Shown here: piece by piece, positions 51,301 to 60,500 of the stretch
How positions within the stretch are numbered: the first letter of the stretch is position 1
How the letters are laid out: each line of letters begins with the position of its first letter
NCBI GenBank assembly: GCA_016840125.1
Contig: JAEOSY010000322.1
Location: 1-64,000 of the forward strand
DNA from: Candidatus Helarchaeota archaeon
Lineage (GTDB): Archaea > Asgardarchaeota > Lokiarchaeia > Helarchaeales > HEL-GB-A
Length of the DNA: 64,000 bases
Reading direction: 5' to 3'
Notes under the pieces: generated by a model
What the model was told of the DNA's origin: nothing
The model's input: the letters and a program-made list of their open reading frames with translations, nothing else
The model's database searches: none
Position numbers and translations under genes: made by a program

Positions 51301-54249
51301 CCCCGACTGTTTGAGTCTGGAGATGGGGGTTCCGGTGGTGGCAGCTCTTCGCTCGATGTGAGTGAGCTAGATCTGGGTACCTTCTTAGAACAAAGTGGTA
51401 TTATGGACATCATTTTCGAAAATACGAGTAAATTAGATGATATCAACCTTTACTTGAGTATCCATAATTCAAAAATTGATCTTTATCTGTTCGGACAACT
51501 AATTGAAGATGTTCCATTGGATGTCGAATTTGAGCTGGATCTTGCGAGCTTATTCGGTGGTGGCGAGGAGACTAATGAGACTGGGGATGGAGATTCCAGT
51601 GGAACCGATATGTTAAATAATCTACCAATTTCTTTTGGTCCAACGGGTTTTCCCTATATAGAACTCTCTACCTTTAATGGTCCCTTTAACATCAGCTTCC
51701 AGCTATTCAATACTTCAATAGTTGGTGGTCAAACCCCTGTGGTCGATACGAACGTCACGATCGGAGAAATCTGGTTCGATGAGGTAACTGGTGTATATAT
51801 CTTTAACCGAACCCAATCATCCTACGAGTTTGAGAACGGTTTCTCGGGCTGGACAGATCCAGATGTTCTTGGTATTAATCGTACATACGTCAGACCAAAC
51901 TCGCTGATAAGATCAGATGGATCAGGTATGGTGAATTATTCAAGCGTAATCGAAGAGGATGATTTCGGCTGGGTGGATCCATATATATACATTCACGTTG
52001 AAAAGCCGAATGGGTATGCAGGAGACTTCTATTGGTGGAATGTTACGGGATATCCACTTCAACGAACATTAGCCGGTAATAGACCACCTTATAAGGCTAG
52101 ATGGATTGAGGATGGAGCTGATATCAGTATGCAGTCTTCGAACACTCTTCCAGCGGATTCCATCAATATTGATGGTGACTCTTATTGGGAGATCTTCGCA
52201 CGCGTTGAGATTGACGGATACAACATGCCAATTCATGATGTTGTCTATGTAGAGATGGGTACTGTTGCGGATGTCACGGCGCTATCACCTGCTGGTAGTA
52301 CCACAGTCCAAATCAATGCAAGCCATACAACTTCCAAACAAACATGGAATATCTATTCATACACTGACCAATCAATTTATATTGTTGAAGAAGAAATTAC
52401 CCCAACTGGAAAGACTGTAAGTTACCCAACAATTTCAGAAGTCATTTCAGGCTTTCATCTTCGGGCCGATAATTGGAACGATGATTCGATCTACAAACTC
52501 AGAGTAGACTATGTTAATTTAACAGGTTCTATTGAAAATCTATATTACTTTGAACTCGGTAGCGCTACTGGATCCGATAGCGGGACCTCAACCTATAATG
52601 GCGCCGCTACATTCATTGATGGTGGATTCACCTGGACACGGAGCGCTGGAGACAAAACCGTGACCCTTGATTTCTCACCATTAGCCGCTGCACCTGCAAA
52701 CTTTCGGTATGGGATTATTGACATTGACGCGTCCAATTTCATAAATAAGACAATTCAATCCGTTACGATAGATGTAACTGTAGATCTGGTTCCGGAGCCA
52801 GGTGGTTCAGACACAACAACACGATTAACCGAAGACTTTCTACTTACAAAACCTGCCACAACAAGAACTTACTTCTTCACGGAAGATTTCTCCGCTACCG
52901 ATGTTACAATACAAGGGGATGTAAATTTAAATACAAAGAGTGCAACCGAAGCATGGTTCAATTACACAGCCTTGATCCCGGATAATCAATTCCTCAACGG
53001 GATTGATTGGGATCTCCGAGCAAATGAATGGCTTGGTGGAACTAGTACTTCACGGGTCGCAGATGTTATCATAGAGTACTACAACACATCTGATAGTACA
53101 TGGTACACTCTTTTCAGTGAATCACCTAACAGTAGGTTCTACACGCCAGGCGATGCAGTACCGCCTTATGTTTCACCACCTTATCTAGATGATTGGGCAG
53201 ATTTACAAGGAGTGATAAGAAATCCCCATACCGGAATTGCTACAGCTCCGAATGATGATCTCTATCTAACCTCACGGGGATACAACTATACGTACAGCAC
53301 TGAGTTTGAAACCATTACACAAGTTAAGTTTGCAGCGAGATACATAGAGTCACCCGTTATCGCAAATGATGGAATCGGATGGACAAATAATACTCGAAAC
53401 TACAATACGAGTGCTAGCGTTACATTCAGGTTTTATCCATTCTTAGATAACTGGGGTTTAAATAGCATCGAAATTCCTGAAGGCTTCGTCGACGACTTTA
53501 CAGTATCAATTGTCCTCTATGATCCATTGACCAATTTGGATAATCTCGGCGCAAATGATTATCCGACTGTTACAGTTACATACGATCAACTTGGACCTTT
53601 AAGTACCAGCGACACGATAGATGAAACGAGTATTTTTGCGGCTAAATATTATGTATATTTAGAGGCGTGGGATAGTTTAGTACGAGGTCACGGGGATCAC
53701 GGTGATGTCCTATTTAAAGATAATATCACAGCGCCAGACCGACTAGAACCGCTGACAGTTATGCCAAATATAAGCACTTGGATCGAGGTAATTGATCTGG
53801 AGGCAAAAATGTACATTAACGTGACTGTTGATGCAGGGCAAACCCTCCGAAACTACTATCTGAAGATGAACATATCCCCAGGTTTAGGATATGAAAGTCG
53901 TGGCTATACTGATAACTATCGCTTTAGCATCGGCTCAGACAATCCTGAAGCACTTCGGAAGATTGGTGCATATCCCGCAAAGAAAGTCTTGGCGACAAGT
54001 ACCTTTGAATTTCCAACTAGTATGCAAATCGGGATTGCCGATCTAGAAGCATTTCCATCACAGTACACTCTATGGTATATACTAACGTTCGAAGTCTCAC
54101 CGGAATTCATGCTGAACAGCACGGCACAAGAACGATTTCACTTTTCAGCAGTATGGGAGAAAGCTCAAGGAAGCTATGAAATAATTTCTGACAAGAATGA
54201 ACTACCTTTGGACCCATTCAAACCATACATCGATGTGCAATACATATAG
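45310..54249 (+). CDS. Very large exported protein with glycine-rich linkers, no C-terminal anchor
   Basis: This is a 2979-residue protein with an N-terminal hydrophobic segment (~8-30) that may be a cleaved signal or an anchor. Unlike its neighbours it has no C-terminal TM helix or cytoplasmic tail. The first ~2100 residues contain degenerate amphipathic strand blocks (FPLSLDLGFDLSSFL; MPLSICLDLPMDINLSSFLG; VPLDVEFELDLASLFGG), most of them followed by an acidic Gly/Ser-rich linker. At about 49960-50015 the sequence encodes DNDPNIPGDGDGIPDEY, like a thrombospondin-type-3 calcium site. The last ~900 residues are beta-sandwich-like with sequons. The start is ATG 45310 with GGAGGA upstream, and a T-tract follows the stop. 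I do not recognise the family; a secreted surface or lipid-interacting structural protein is possible. Confidence 0.8.
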   Translation: MAIGRIRALIIIALFATSATIPILMETAIVPMMNLLNLVQNFLEIDEEGNIDFKYEVLLNSIQSIRCLTDESNENQTVIELKMNISNNDPFGFDLLIPGIDMTVYWKAGLPYELEKQTVLNWKNADLNDSTPHKEPNYITRRWTRVLGIDIDPLRVSVTDLDKFLYMKLTLYNDELTPGKSSALGQMLGTILRTQSTKDPYDNETLMHISGSAALDIPGMTFPLSLDLGFDLSSFLNLTQLLSGLGEEASGGGGGNGESSPSLFELIFQPGGELNIFDIQNYNDSNPAGSFGGPFERNYWGIDNQTGMKIWAEELYQHGAISAYVYMDLIDKLGMDGLNLTLLQSSHNPDHPDENRTWNPQTGGFDIGMEEILNQIFLYLPDSPALSDPSWANKIFGLFGFSHDQELYDYVGQDDDFGDGQIIAGGTMRLTGDLRENSSFSVGDGVGALLTQAVEGILPIGIFGSIDLQLNEMPLSICLDLPMDINLSSFLGAMGGEDIGGEEEGSGDIFSMLMDYLGFNTLVLNGLAIDTFNTILQMNMTTDLDMFLPWGIYMPDNVTYDVNGEAIPYLGIAGGPLQIFDAPIPEEFNGQRFAFEATESPIITNATHLTLSRGNITEIVRVYNLNGTNVTHDWWDAAHIDKNFTESGLIFVNTTITTPVNDSFTLPNWTDIRVDYKYAVWRDPWYAEHLIVNFTSLDSPVLKESMAKLMATIGTSRQGDGISYMFKDEFGKVGHLADFLDDYGALPNPDDHASEFSFTEDQFKIDMAEIVPDFGNGLVTLAEELGIDPLFIEYLNNSIPHNNTKTLLEDLLSIRQLLNILNQPGPKNDIYDYLVDANVTKNETDVVVIDGNTLEVGHDTLKYITLITNDTNYNWDEGAAINQGNGRIFLNNTITGAPFTDSSSIRVEYIASKLDLLDLSNMTEAVLNLLFGSGDSSDGGGGGTSDLFADIFSYLPGTLDALGIDFDRIMPDLISYLRWNLSQPEPDGYGIKFFEMLDIGYHALMDVDTGSADATEDLLGGSSRDLIDNVIKQVAEKFVEQADPFQLAHAAINDLTPIMDYLNRSGIFSREVLIPLVVGLFPSGTELSVIGGESVTIEEILDIIMPLLMEMLIGSPDAAFDHEALNPFAWLTAPEAIESHLDQDYVNLISQGKSVYQVGAYNWTPDYPNYEYLRLMSNLTLGLLLSGFGAEYLWSIINQMGFIDLGGGGAGGGGDPFAGLKGLLSLVGSFVPATEWDAFLRELGIWSTWEGDFSQFDITVTPYIFGIPISIGIDALEYISGVLNMEQLLATGSLGGQLGGEFVQLCLYENQSYGNPYTYIEGYDTSYNTGPYRDMIGVAPNGPTDNWGWAPRKWDPGGFTYGSPGNGYYPDGGGDYKKSFLSRLISTVPVEVDVDVLTMDPMDFTFSISFDVLWFTIPIDIDVALNFDPELFMRIRLEGNPSAFMGLFEERGIPLFGLGAHFVGGDLVTLVSDMIESLTNPSSGPSGGASNDTFEFPDLDMVVLLQSFLNADIEILHLWKYLVDPEFMKASDWYLDPSFVDINATYPTLIWDNDPNIPGDGDGIPDEYPWYRFTIPIYNQLNPDMGPFTLAGRDPPLLDYLTPIGPPGSGLWREDPDGISDGIQHYWYDTPYAYVNTTVDPADPWLNVLPTAWNNYPPGGEYQYTVPGIGNVVWGDEPHEQVPLLQTAPDTGILDSYWDITGIPSLYYVPSGTSPGMVGSANYYPIAQPGGTGPDRYPNIWNAFNITLNQTDYRFGYWNTQYDEVLDKNYTYLETKPFYDLLSFSVYPQLLDLLDWIAPLIVDLIESLIMPSSGGGGGYDGSFGTDWYHLENSDVYEQFGIGETQPLDVLGMLQWIWDGAGKRWNGTHMVPYIEPYTIPDLQGALDWLADHGFTIDFLITNLDKIFEMLSAEEDGGDGGGSVVDLGSDLAGIFSIEALTNVISSIEDYFRIIVAQNQDGTPNRTKATLLALDMLKDMTEVLDIYPIKAMRGALNYLMPRLFESGDGGSGGGSSSLDVSELDLGTFLEQSGIMDIIFENTSKLDDINLYLSIHNSKIDLYLFGQLIEDVPLDVEFELDLASLFGGGEETNETGDGDSSGTDMLNNLPISFGPTGFPYIELSTFNGPFNISFQLFNTSIVGGQTPVVDTNVTIGEIWFDEVTGVYIFNRTQSSYEFENGFSGWTDPDVLGINRTYVRPNSLIRSDGSGMVNYSSVIEEDDFGWVDPYIYIHVEKPNGYAGDFYWWNVTGYPLQRTLAGNRPPYKARWIEDGADISMQSSNTLPADSINIDGDSYWEIFARVEIDGYNMPIHDVVYVEMGTVADVTALSPAGSTTVQINASHTTSKQTWNIYSYTDQSIYIVEEEITPTGKTVSYPTISEVISGFHLRADNWNDDSIYKLRVDYVNLTGSIENLYYFELGSATGSDSGTSTYNGAATFIDGGFTWTRSAGDKTVTLDFSPLAAAPANFRYGIIDIDASNFINKTIQSVTIDVTVDLVPEPGGSDTTTRLTEDFLLTKPATTRTYFFTEDFSATDVTIQGDVNLNTKSATEAWFNYTALIPDNQFLNGIDWDLRANEWLGGTSTSRVADVIIEYYNTSDSTWYTLFSESPNSRFYTPGDAVPPYVSPPYLDDWADLQGVIRNPHTGIATAPNDDLYLTSRGYNYTYSTEFETITQVKFAARYIESPVIANDGIGWTNNTRNYNTSASVTFRFYPFLDNWGLNSIEIPEGFVDDFTVSIVLYDPLTNLDNLGANDYPTVTVTYDQLGPLSTSDTIDETSIFAAKYYVYLEAWDSLVRGHGDHGDVLFKDNITAPDRLEPLTVMPNISTWIEVIDLEAKMYINVTVDAGQTLRNYYLKMNISPGLGYESRGYTDNYRFSIGSDNPEALRKIGAYPAKKVLATSTFEFPTSMQIGIADLEAFPSQYTLWYILTFEVSPEFMLNSTAQERFHFSAVWEKAQGSYEIISDKNELPLDPFKPYIDVQYI

Positions 54250-54258
54250 TTTAAAAAT

Positions 54259-54278
54259 CTCTTTTCTTTCTTTTTTTT
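54259..54278 (+). terminator. T-rich transcription terminator candidate
   Basis: A pyrimidine-rich tract (CTTTTCTTTC followed by eight T) begins 10 bp after the stop of the 2979-residue gene and precedes the next gene's ATG by about 30 bp. Confidence 0.5.
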
Positions 54279-54306
54279 ATTCAACATAAAAAGAAATCAA
54301 ATTTGG

Positions 54307-54591
54307 ATGTTTATTAGAATGAAATTACGAAAAATTCTCACATTTATCATTATTATTCTCTTAGTTATGGAATTCAATTTCATCATTTTCACATCTTTGC
54401 TTTCTTTTCCTCTAAATAATACTAATTCGAGAGAAATAGCTGGGGAACCAGCTAATAATTTTGGAATAAGTAACAGTCCTGAAAATATTTTTGAGATTTA
54501 TTCGAATTATACCCCGGATTTTGCCCCATTAAGTATCGTGACGCTAGTAGGGGAAGGAGATCCAGATTCAATGCGAATTTTGCCTATTTAG
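54307..54591 (+). pseudogene. N-terminal (signal-peptide) part of a frameshifted surface-protein gene
   Basis: The 94 residues comprise a signal peptide (MFIRMKLRKILTFIIIILLV...) and ~60 residues of mature sequence ending VTLVGEGDPDSMRILPI. The frame ends in TAG at 54589-54591. From 54570 onward the -1 frame reads NANFAYLASIPVALYNENG and is open straight into the 54627-60623 ORF, which on its own lacks any signal peptide. Inserting one base near 54570 restores a single gene of about 2100 codons. Confidence 0.7.
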
Positions 54592-57500
54592 CTTCAATCC
54601 CTGTAGCCTTATATAACGAGAATGGAGTGCAAAAGGTCTCACCATTATTATTTGATAGTTTAACTACGGCGGAGCAGAACTTCCTTAGTGATTGGAAGAA
54701 TTATTGCAAAAAATTTAATTCCTGGGAGGGTATTAAGAATATAATCTATATTGGGAACGTCTCAGGTCTTATTAAGACCCAAGCTGAAACGATATTAAAT
54801 CCAGAAATGCTGAAACCAGCAATACAGCAAAATGTTCAAATTGAGGGTGCTAATACATTTGATCTGGCAGCGAATATTGCGGATTATTTCTGGTATAGTC
54901 CAGATACGGTTATTATGGCTCCGATAGCGGAAAATTTTCCAGCACCCCAAAGCAGTATTCTGAATTATTCCAATTCTTTACCTGGTATTGGGTGGATTAA
55001 TAAAAGTGGTGAAATTAACACCACGTATTTGACAGAAACTTGGTCGAAGAGTGATTTAACTATTAATTCAGGGGCTATTTTGATCCAAATTAATAACACG
55101 AATGATTTAGCCTTGGAATTATTAGGGAATTATTCAGAAACAATCCCCTGGATGTACGATACGAATAAACTTACGAAGAATAATTGGGTTTTTTTTCCAA
55201 ATGTGACTTATCCCGCGGATGTCTCAGATTGGGGATTAAGGGTTCTGAATACTACTGAAATTACAGCCCCAATCCCTTTCGATGTAGCGTTTTATAATCT
55301 CACTTATCAAACACATCAATTTGAAATCACCAATTCAGAGGGATTATGTCAAATATCATTAAACTGGAGTGATCCAAGTGCAGATCTAAAGTTCTGGGTA
55401 CTGGATCCGACAGGGCAATTAGTAGGAGCGTCATCCAGAACTATATTCGATACAGGGGTAACAAATGGTTCTTCAACTATACTTTATCCCACGATAGGAA
55501 ATTGGAGCGTTATAGTAACTAGAATACGGGGGAGTAGTGCGGTTCCTTATAATTTAACAATAAATATTACTGAATCTTCATCGTATAAACGCCAGTGTAT
55601 CGAATCAGCGGCAAATGGGGCAATAATCGCATCTCAATTGAATAAACCCTTACTCTATGTGACCAACTCATCCGTTCCAAATGAAACAAAGCGGGCAATA
55701 TCCACATTGAATGCCAGTAAGGTCATTTGCGTTGATCCATACAATCTTATTACAACGAATGTAACTGCTGAGCTGGCAACTCTGGGAATTAATTTAACGG
55801 AAAGTACTAATTTAACTTCAAAAATCCAACTGTATGATTATATTTACAATTTAACTCAACAATCTGATCTTGTACTTTCGTCCATCAATAATGGGTATTT
55901 TGCGCCGGCTAGTTTAATGGCAGCTTATAAGGGCGCACCTCTCCTATTTACTTTAAATGAAAGCTATAACATCCATGCGGGAGCTCTGAAGAATTATGCA
56001 ATGGATAGTTGGGTCGGTTTCCAAGATCCTGGGAATTCTGGTTTATTAAACCAAAGTATTCCCAGATTTGAAGATATGAAAGGACTAGCTGATAACTTTT
56101 ACGCGTGGATGAACTCAATAAATCGCGATAAAAGCGGAACCGAAACTGTACTCGTTGTTTCCCCCATTTGGGAATTAAATACTTTCTTTGATAGGGCAAT
56201 TTTCGGAAAAGCCCTTGTAGGACGTTTTGCTACATTAGATTCAGAAGATTTAGCTGTGTCAATTTGTCGTAATATCTTCTATCCGGTGCTTAGCTATACA
56301 AATATGTCATATGGATATTCACCAAGAACCAAACTCATATCAGTGGGAGGGAATTTAACAATTACTTCTACCCAACTTTACGCTAGTAGTTATTCGGGGG
56401 ATTATACGGCCTGTAAAGCTGATGATGGAGTATACCATTCATATTTAAATGGCTCGAACGGGCAAGTTGTCATTCCATACTACGTGAATTTAAGTGAATC
56501 TCAAATTCACTACAATAATATTTCTCAAGTTGAAATTACAATCGATGGGAAAATTGCCTATTCAAACGCGTCCATTCAAGTAGCAGGATGGGGTATTTGG
56601 AATTGGACATCAGCAAACATGGTATTATTAAATACGCAATTCCTGAATTCAACCAGTGACCAAACTGCAACTATTTTAATTAATACCACAAATAAAACTA
56701 GTCTGATCCTTTCAACCAACTCGAGAATTGAACTTTTTGTGTTGGTTAATACGACCGGGGCACCCATTAATGTAAGTATTGATTTTATAGAATTTAATGT
56801 TACGTACAACTATATTAAAAATCAACCTTTAATGCTCTCGTCTAGTGTTACATATTGGCATGATTTTAGTTTTCAAGGAACTACCTATAATTATTCATCG
56901 CTCATCCCATTGAACTTTACGCAAAATGGATTTGTAGTCGTGAATTCTACAGGTTCTCAAGAAGTTTTTTCACAATTATTGGATGATTGCAAGCTTTGGT
57001 ATTACTCTGGAAATAATACCCTCAATGAAACTTTGGGTGAATGGAATATGCTATTTACTCAAAGTGATTATTGGAGAGCATATGGAGATTATAGTGATGA
57101 TCAAGGGTCGACTCCAGACAACCCTGATGCCGATGCCGATCACTACGTCACAGCAAATACAACCCTAGAAGATTGGCAGACGCGCACAGAATTGTTCTCG
57201 GTATTAACCCATTTACCATCTACTTTTGTAATGTTACAAGAAGATTATGGAGCTTTGACGCTGGTTCCTGAATATTTAATGAGTCAAGGTGCGACAACTG
57301 TGGTTGCTGACTTGAAACAGAACAGCCTAGGCTATTCCGAACATTTTTCTTATCTATTAACTAATGCACTTTTACAAAATAAACCAATAGGAGAAGCGCT
57401 ACTCGCTGCATTTAATGCAACAAGTCACCTCTATTCTGAAGATTGGGAGGGAAGTATAATAGGAACGGCCCCTTTCTCAAACTATACAGAAGAAAGCCAA

Positions 57501-60500
57501 GCATTTGTATTATATGGAGATCCTGAGCTATCACTCATAAATAGTACTTATGACCTTGTACGACCTACAAGCTATCGTCCTCTGATTCAGGGGTTCTCGA
57601 ATATAACCCGGCGAACAGGTTTTGTGGAGATTCTATATCCTATTTATCAATCATACCCCGCCATATTCTGGGCAAATATTACAGATATCGATTCCTATTT
57701 AAAGACAGAAGTTTCCGCGAGATATAATATAACCGGGACACAGTATGGAACACATGAATCTTTTGAACCGTATCAAACTAATCAGGGGACCTTATATGAT
57801 GATCAAGATGATATTTTTGTGGCATTTACGGTTTTTTATAATACGAGCCTCAGTCTATTCGAATCTTTAACGAGAAAAACAGTCGAATGGCACATTTTTG
57901 ATTCGAGCAATGAGATTCAAATTGCAATACCGATATATCTCCGTTCAGCCCTTCCAAATGTTGTTGATGCTTCAAAAACGATCCAATTAAATGATACTGG
58001 AATCTTTAACGATATTGATCATGTTGGACCGTTGGTATTTCATGAAACCATTGGAAGAGTCAATGAATCTATTTATGTAGAATTCAACGTGACTGATGTA
58101 GATCAAGTAAGCGGAGATCCAGATTCTAGCGAGTTTGAAGTTAATTTGGTCTTACAAAATGTTGATACTAATACTACTGGATTTGCGCCGATGAACTTCG
58201 TTGATGATAATAATGGTGATGATATAGTCAGTATTTGGAATATAACCTATAGTTTTAATGCATTCAATGATACGGGAAAGTATGAGCTTTACGCACAGGT
58301 TACTGATGGAGAGAATGAAACTAAATTGGAATATTTAGATTATATATTTCTAATCAATTGGGCTCCCGAAGCCAATGGTACAAACTTTGTAATTACAAAC
58401 GGGACAGCCCCTGAAAATCAGGTATTTCGAGAGAATGAAACCATAGAATTCTTCGCATCGGTTCTAGATGTAGATGGGAGCCGGAATGTGACTGAATCTT
58501 GTGAAGGAAATGGGACTATTACTGGAACACAACTTAGTGCAATTAATTTCACAGGTAATACTGGAGCATGTCAATTAAATGATGGAGTATATCACACTTA
58601 TCATTCCAATACGAGTGGGCAAATTGTTTGGTCGTATTTTGTAAATATGAGTGATTATGGAATTAATTACAATACCACTTCAAGAATAGAGGTTTCAATT
58701 GACGGAAAACTCGGGTATTCGAATGGGTCAGTTGAGCTGGCTGGCTGGGGGCTTTGGAATTGGTCTTCTGGGAAATATATAATAATGAATTCCAGCGTGT
58801 TGAACTCAACTACTGATAATTTTGATTCGGTCGTACTTGCTAATTCAAATCTATCCGATTTTCTAAATCCTGCTCAAAAATCACGCATCGAACTTTTTAT
58901 TTTGGTGAATACCTCGGGCCCCGTAGTTAATGTGAGTATTGATTTAATCCAATTCAGGATAACGTTCAAACATGACATGGCTTTGACTCATGATGTAATG
59001 CTATGTCTTTACAAGGAAACAAACCAATGGATTAATGTTTCAATGACAGATAATGATTTGAATAACAATTGGACTGCAACATATACTTTTACAAGGTTTA
59101 ATGAGAGTGGGAAATGGATACCATATGTAAATGTTTTTGATAGGGATGGTCCTTCAGTATTATTTAATTCAGGGATTAATGTAACAGTTGTTAACCATCT
59201 TCCAGATATACCTACTAATGTCACAATAACGGATTTCAACCTAACGGTTATTTCATCGATCCTAAGAAATAATACTATTCGCTTCTTTGGGAATGCTACA
59301 GATTTCGATGTTGACTTTCGCACCTCTACCCTGATATTGTACGCGTGTTTAAATGATAGTGCTGGAATCGTGCGATATCAAGAGGTGATGACCTATAATA
59401 GCAACATGAGTTTATGGTCTTATAATTTCACACCACTAACAACGGACCCTGTTGGTAACTGGACGTATTACGTGAGTGTAGTAGATGAGGCGGGAGGACG
59501 AACGAATTCAAGCGGAATTATGCTAACCATTATTAATAATCAGCCCATTATTCAAGTAGTTGAAATCCAGCCGGCAGATCTGGAGTTATTTATTGGGGAA
59601 GATCTTTCCATTAATATAACTGCTACCGATGTGGAGAAATTAACCAATGCTACGGTCTTTATCGAAGATGGAACAGGCACCCTCATTAATATGACAGGGA
59701 TTCTCATAAACCAATCCGATTCAGTAATAATTACATTCATAGAGGCAAATTACAGCTCGTTAGATACATCAGGTACTTGGAATATTACAATCAGGTTATA
59801 TGATGCGGAGGGAGATTATTCATCGGAGTTCACTTTTCCAACTGGAAATAATTCTATTACAATAATTGTGCATCCACGTCAGCAAGATAACGGAGGGCGA
59901 TTCCCGTTTGAAGTCATTATTATAATTGCAATCGTAATTATTACTGTGATGGCAACGTATTTAGTATATCGAATCCGGAAAAAAGAAGCTGCAGTTGTCC
60001 CTGCCGCGCGGGTAAGACAAATTATTAAAAAGATCTCGAAAGAAAAGGATACGAAAGTAGCGGAGACACGGGCAGAGATTGAATCGCGAATTAAAGCCAT
60101 AGATATTAAACCAAAACCTAAGATCAAAATCCTACCAGAGGAGAAAAAGGAGTTATCTGAAGAAGAGATTGAGAATTTGAACAAGGAAATGCGTAAATTG
60201 GTCAAGGAAGCTCAGGATCTGCTCGAGAACGCTCAATTTGAGGCAGCTTCCATTGCATACCATGATGCATCTACTTTAGCGCTGAAACTAGAGAAAAACG
60301 AAATAGCTAAAGTGTATGCCAATCGAAGTGAGGAAATTCTTGCAAGAAAATCAGAACTGAAGAAGAAGGCAAAACAAGAAGCAAAAGTAGAAAAGAAATT
60401 ATTGAAAGAAAAGCAAAAAAAGAAAATAAAACTGAGCCGAGCCGAGATTGAAAATATCAAAACGGAAATAGGTGAGATTATGAGAAGTGCCAGACGGTCC

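Noticed and set aside
46050..51600. GGT/GGC-rich stretches as DNA microsatellites
   Set aside because: They are short, use mixed glycine codons and lie in frame as protein linkers, so selection on protein sequence explains them.
54560..54580. Programmed -1 ribosomal frameshifting at the surface-protein gene
   Set aside because: The sequence around GATTCAATGCG has no X-XXY-YYZ heptamer and I see no following pseudoknot; a simple indel or sequence error explains it better.
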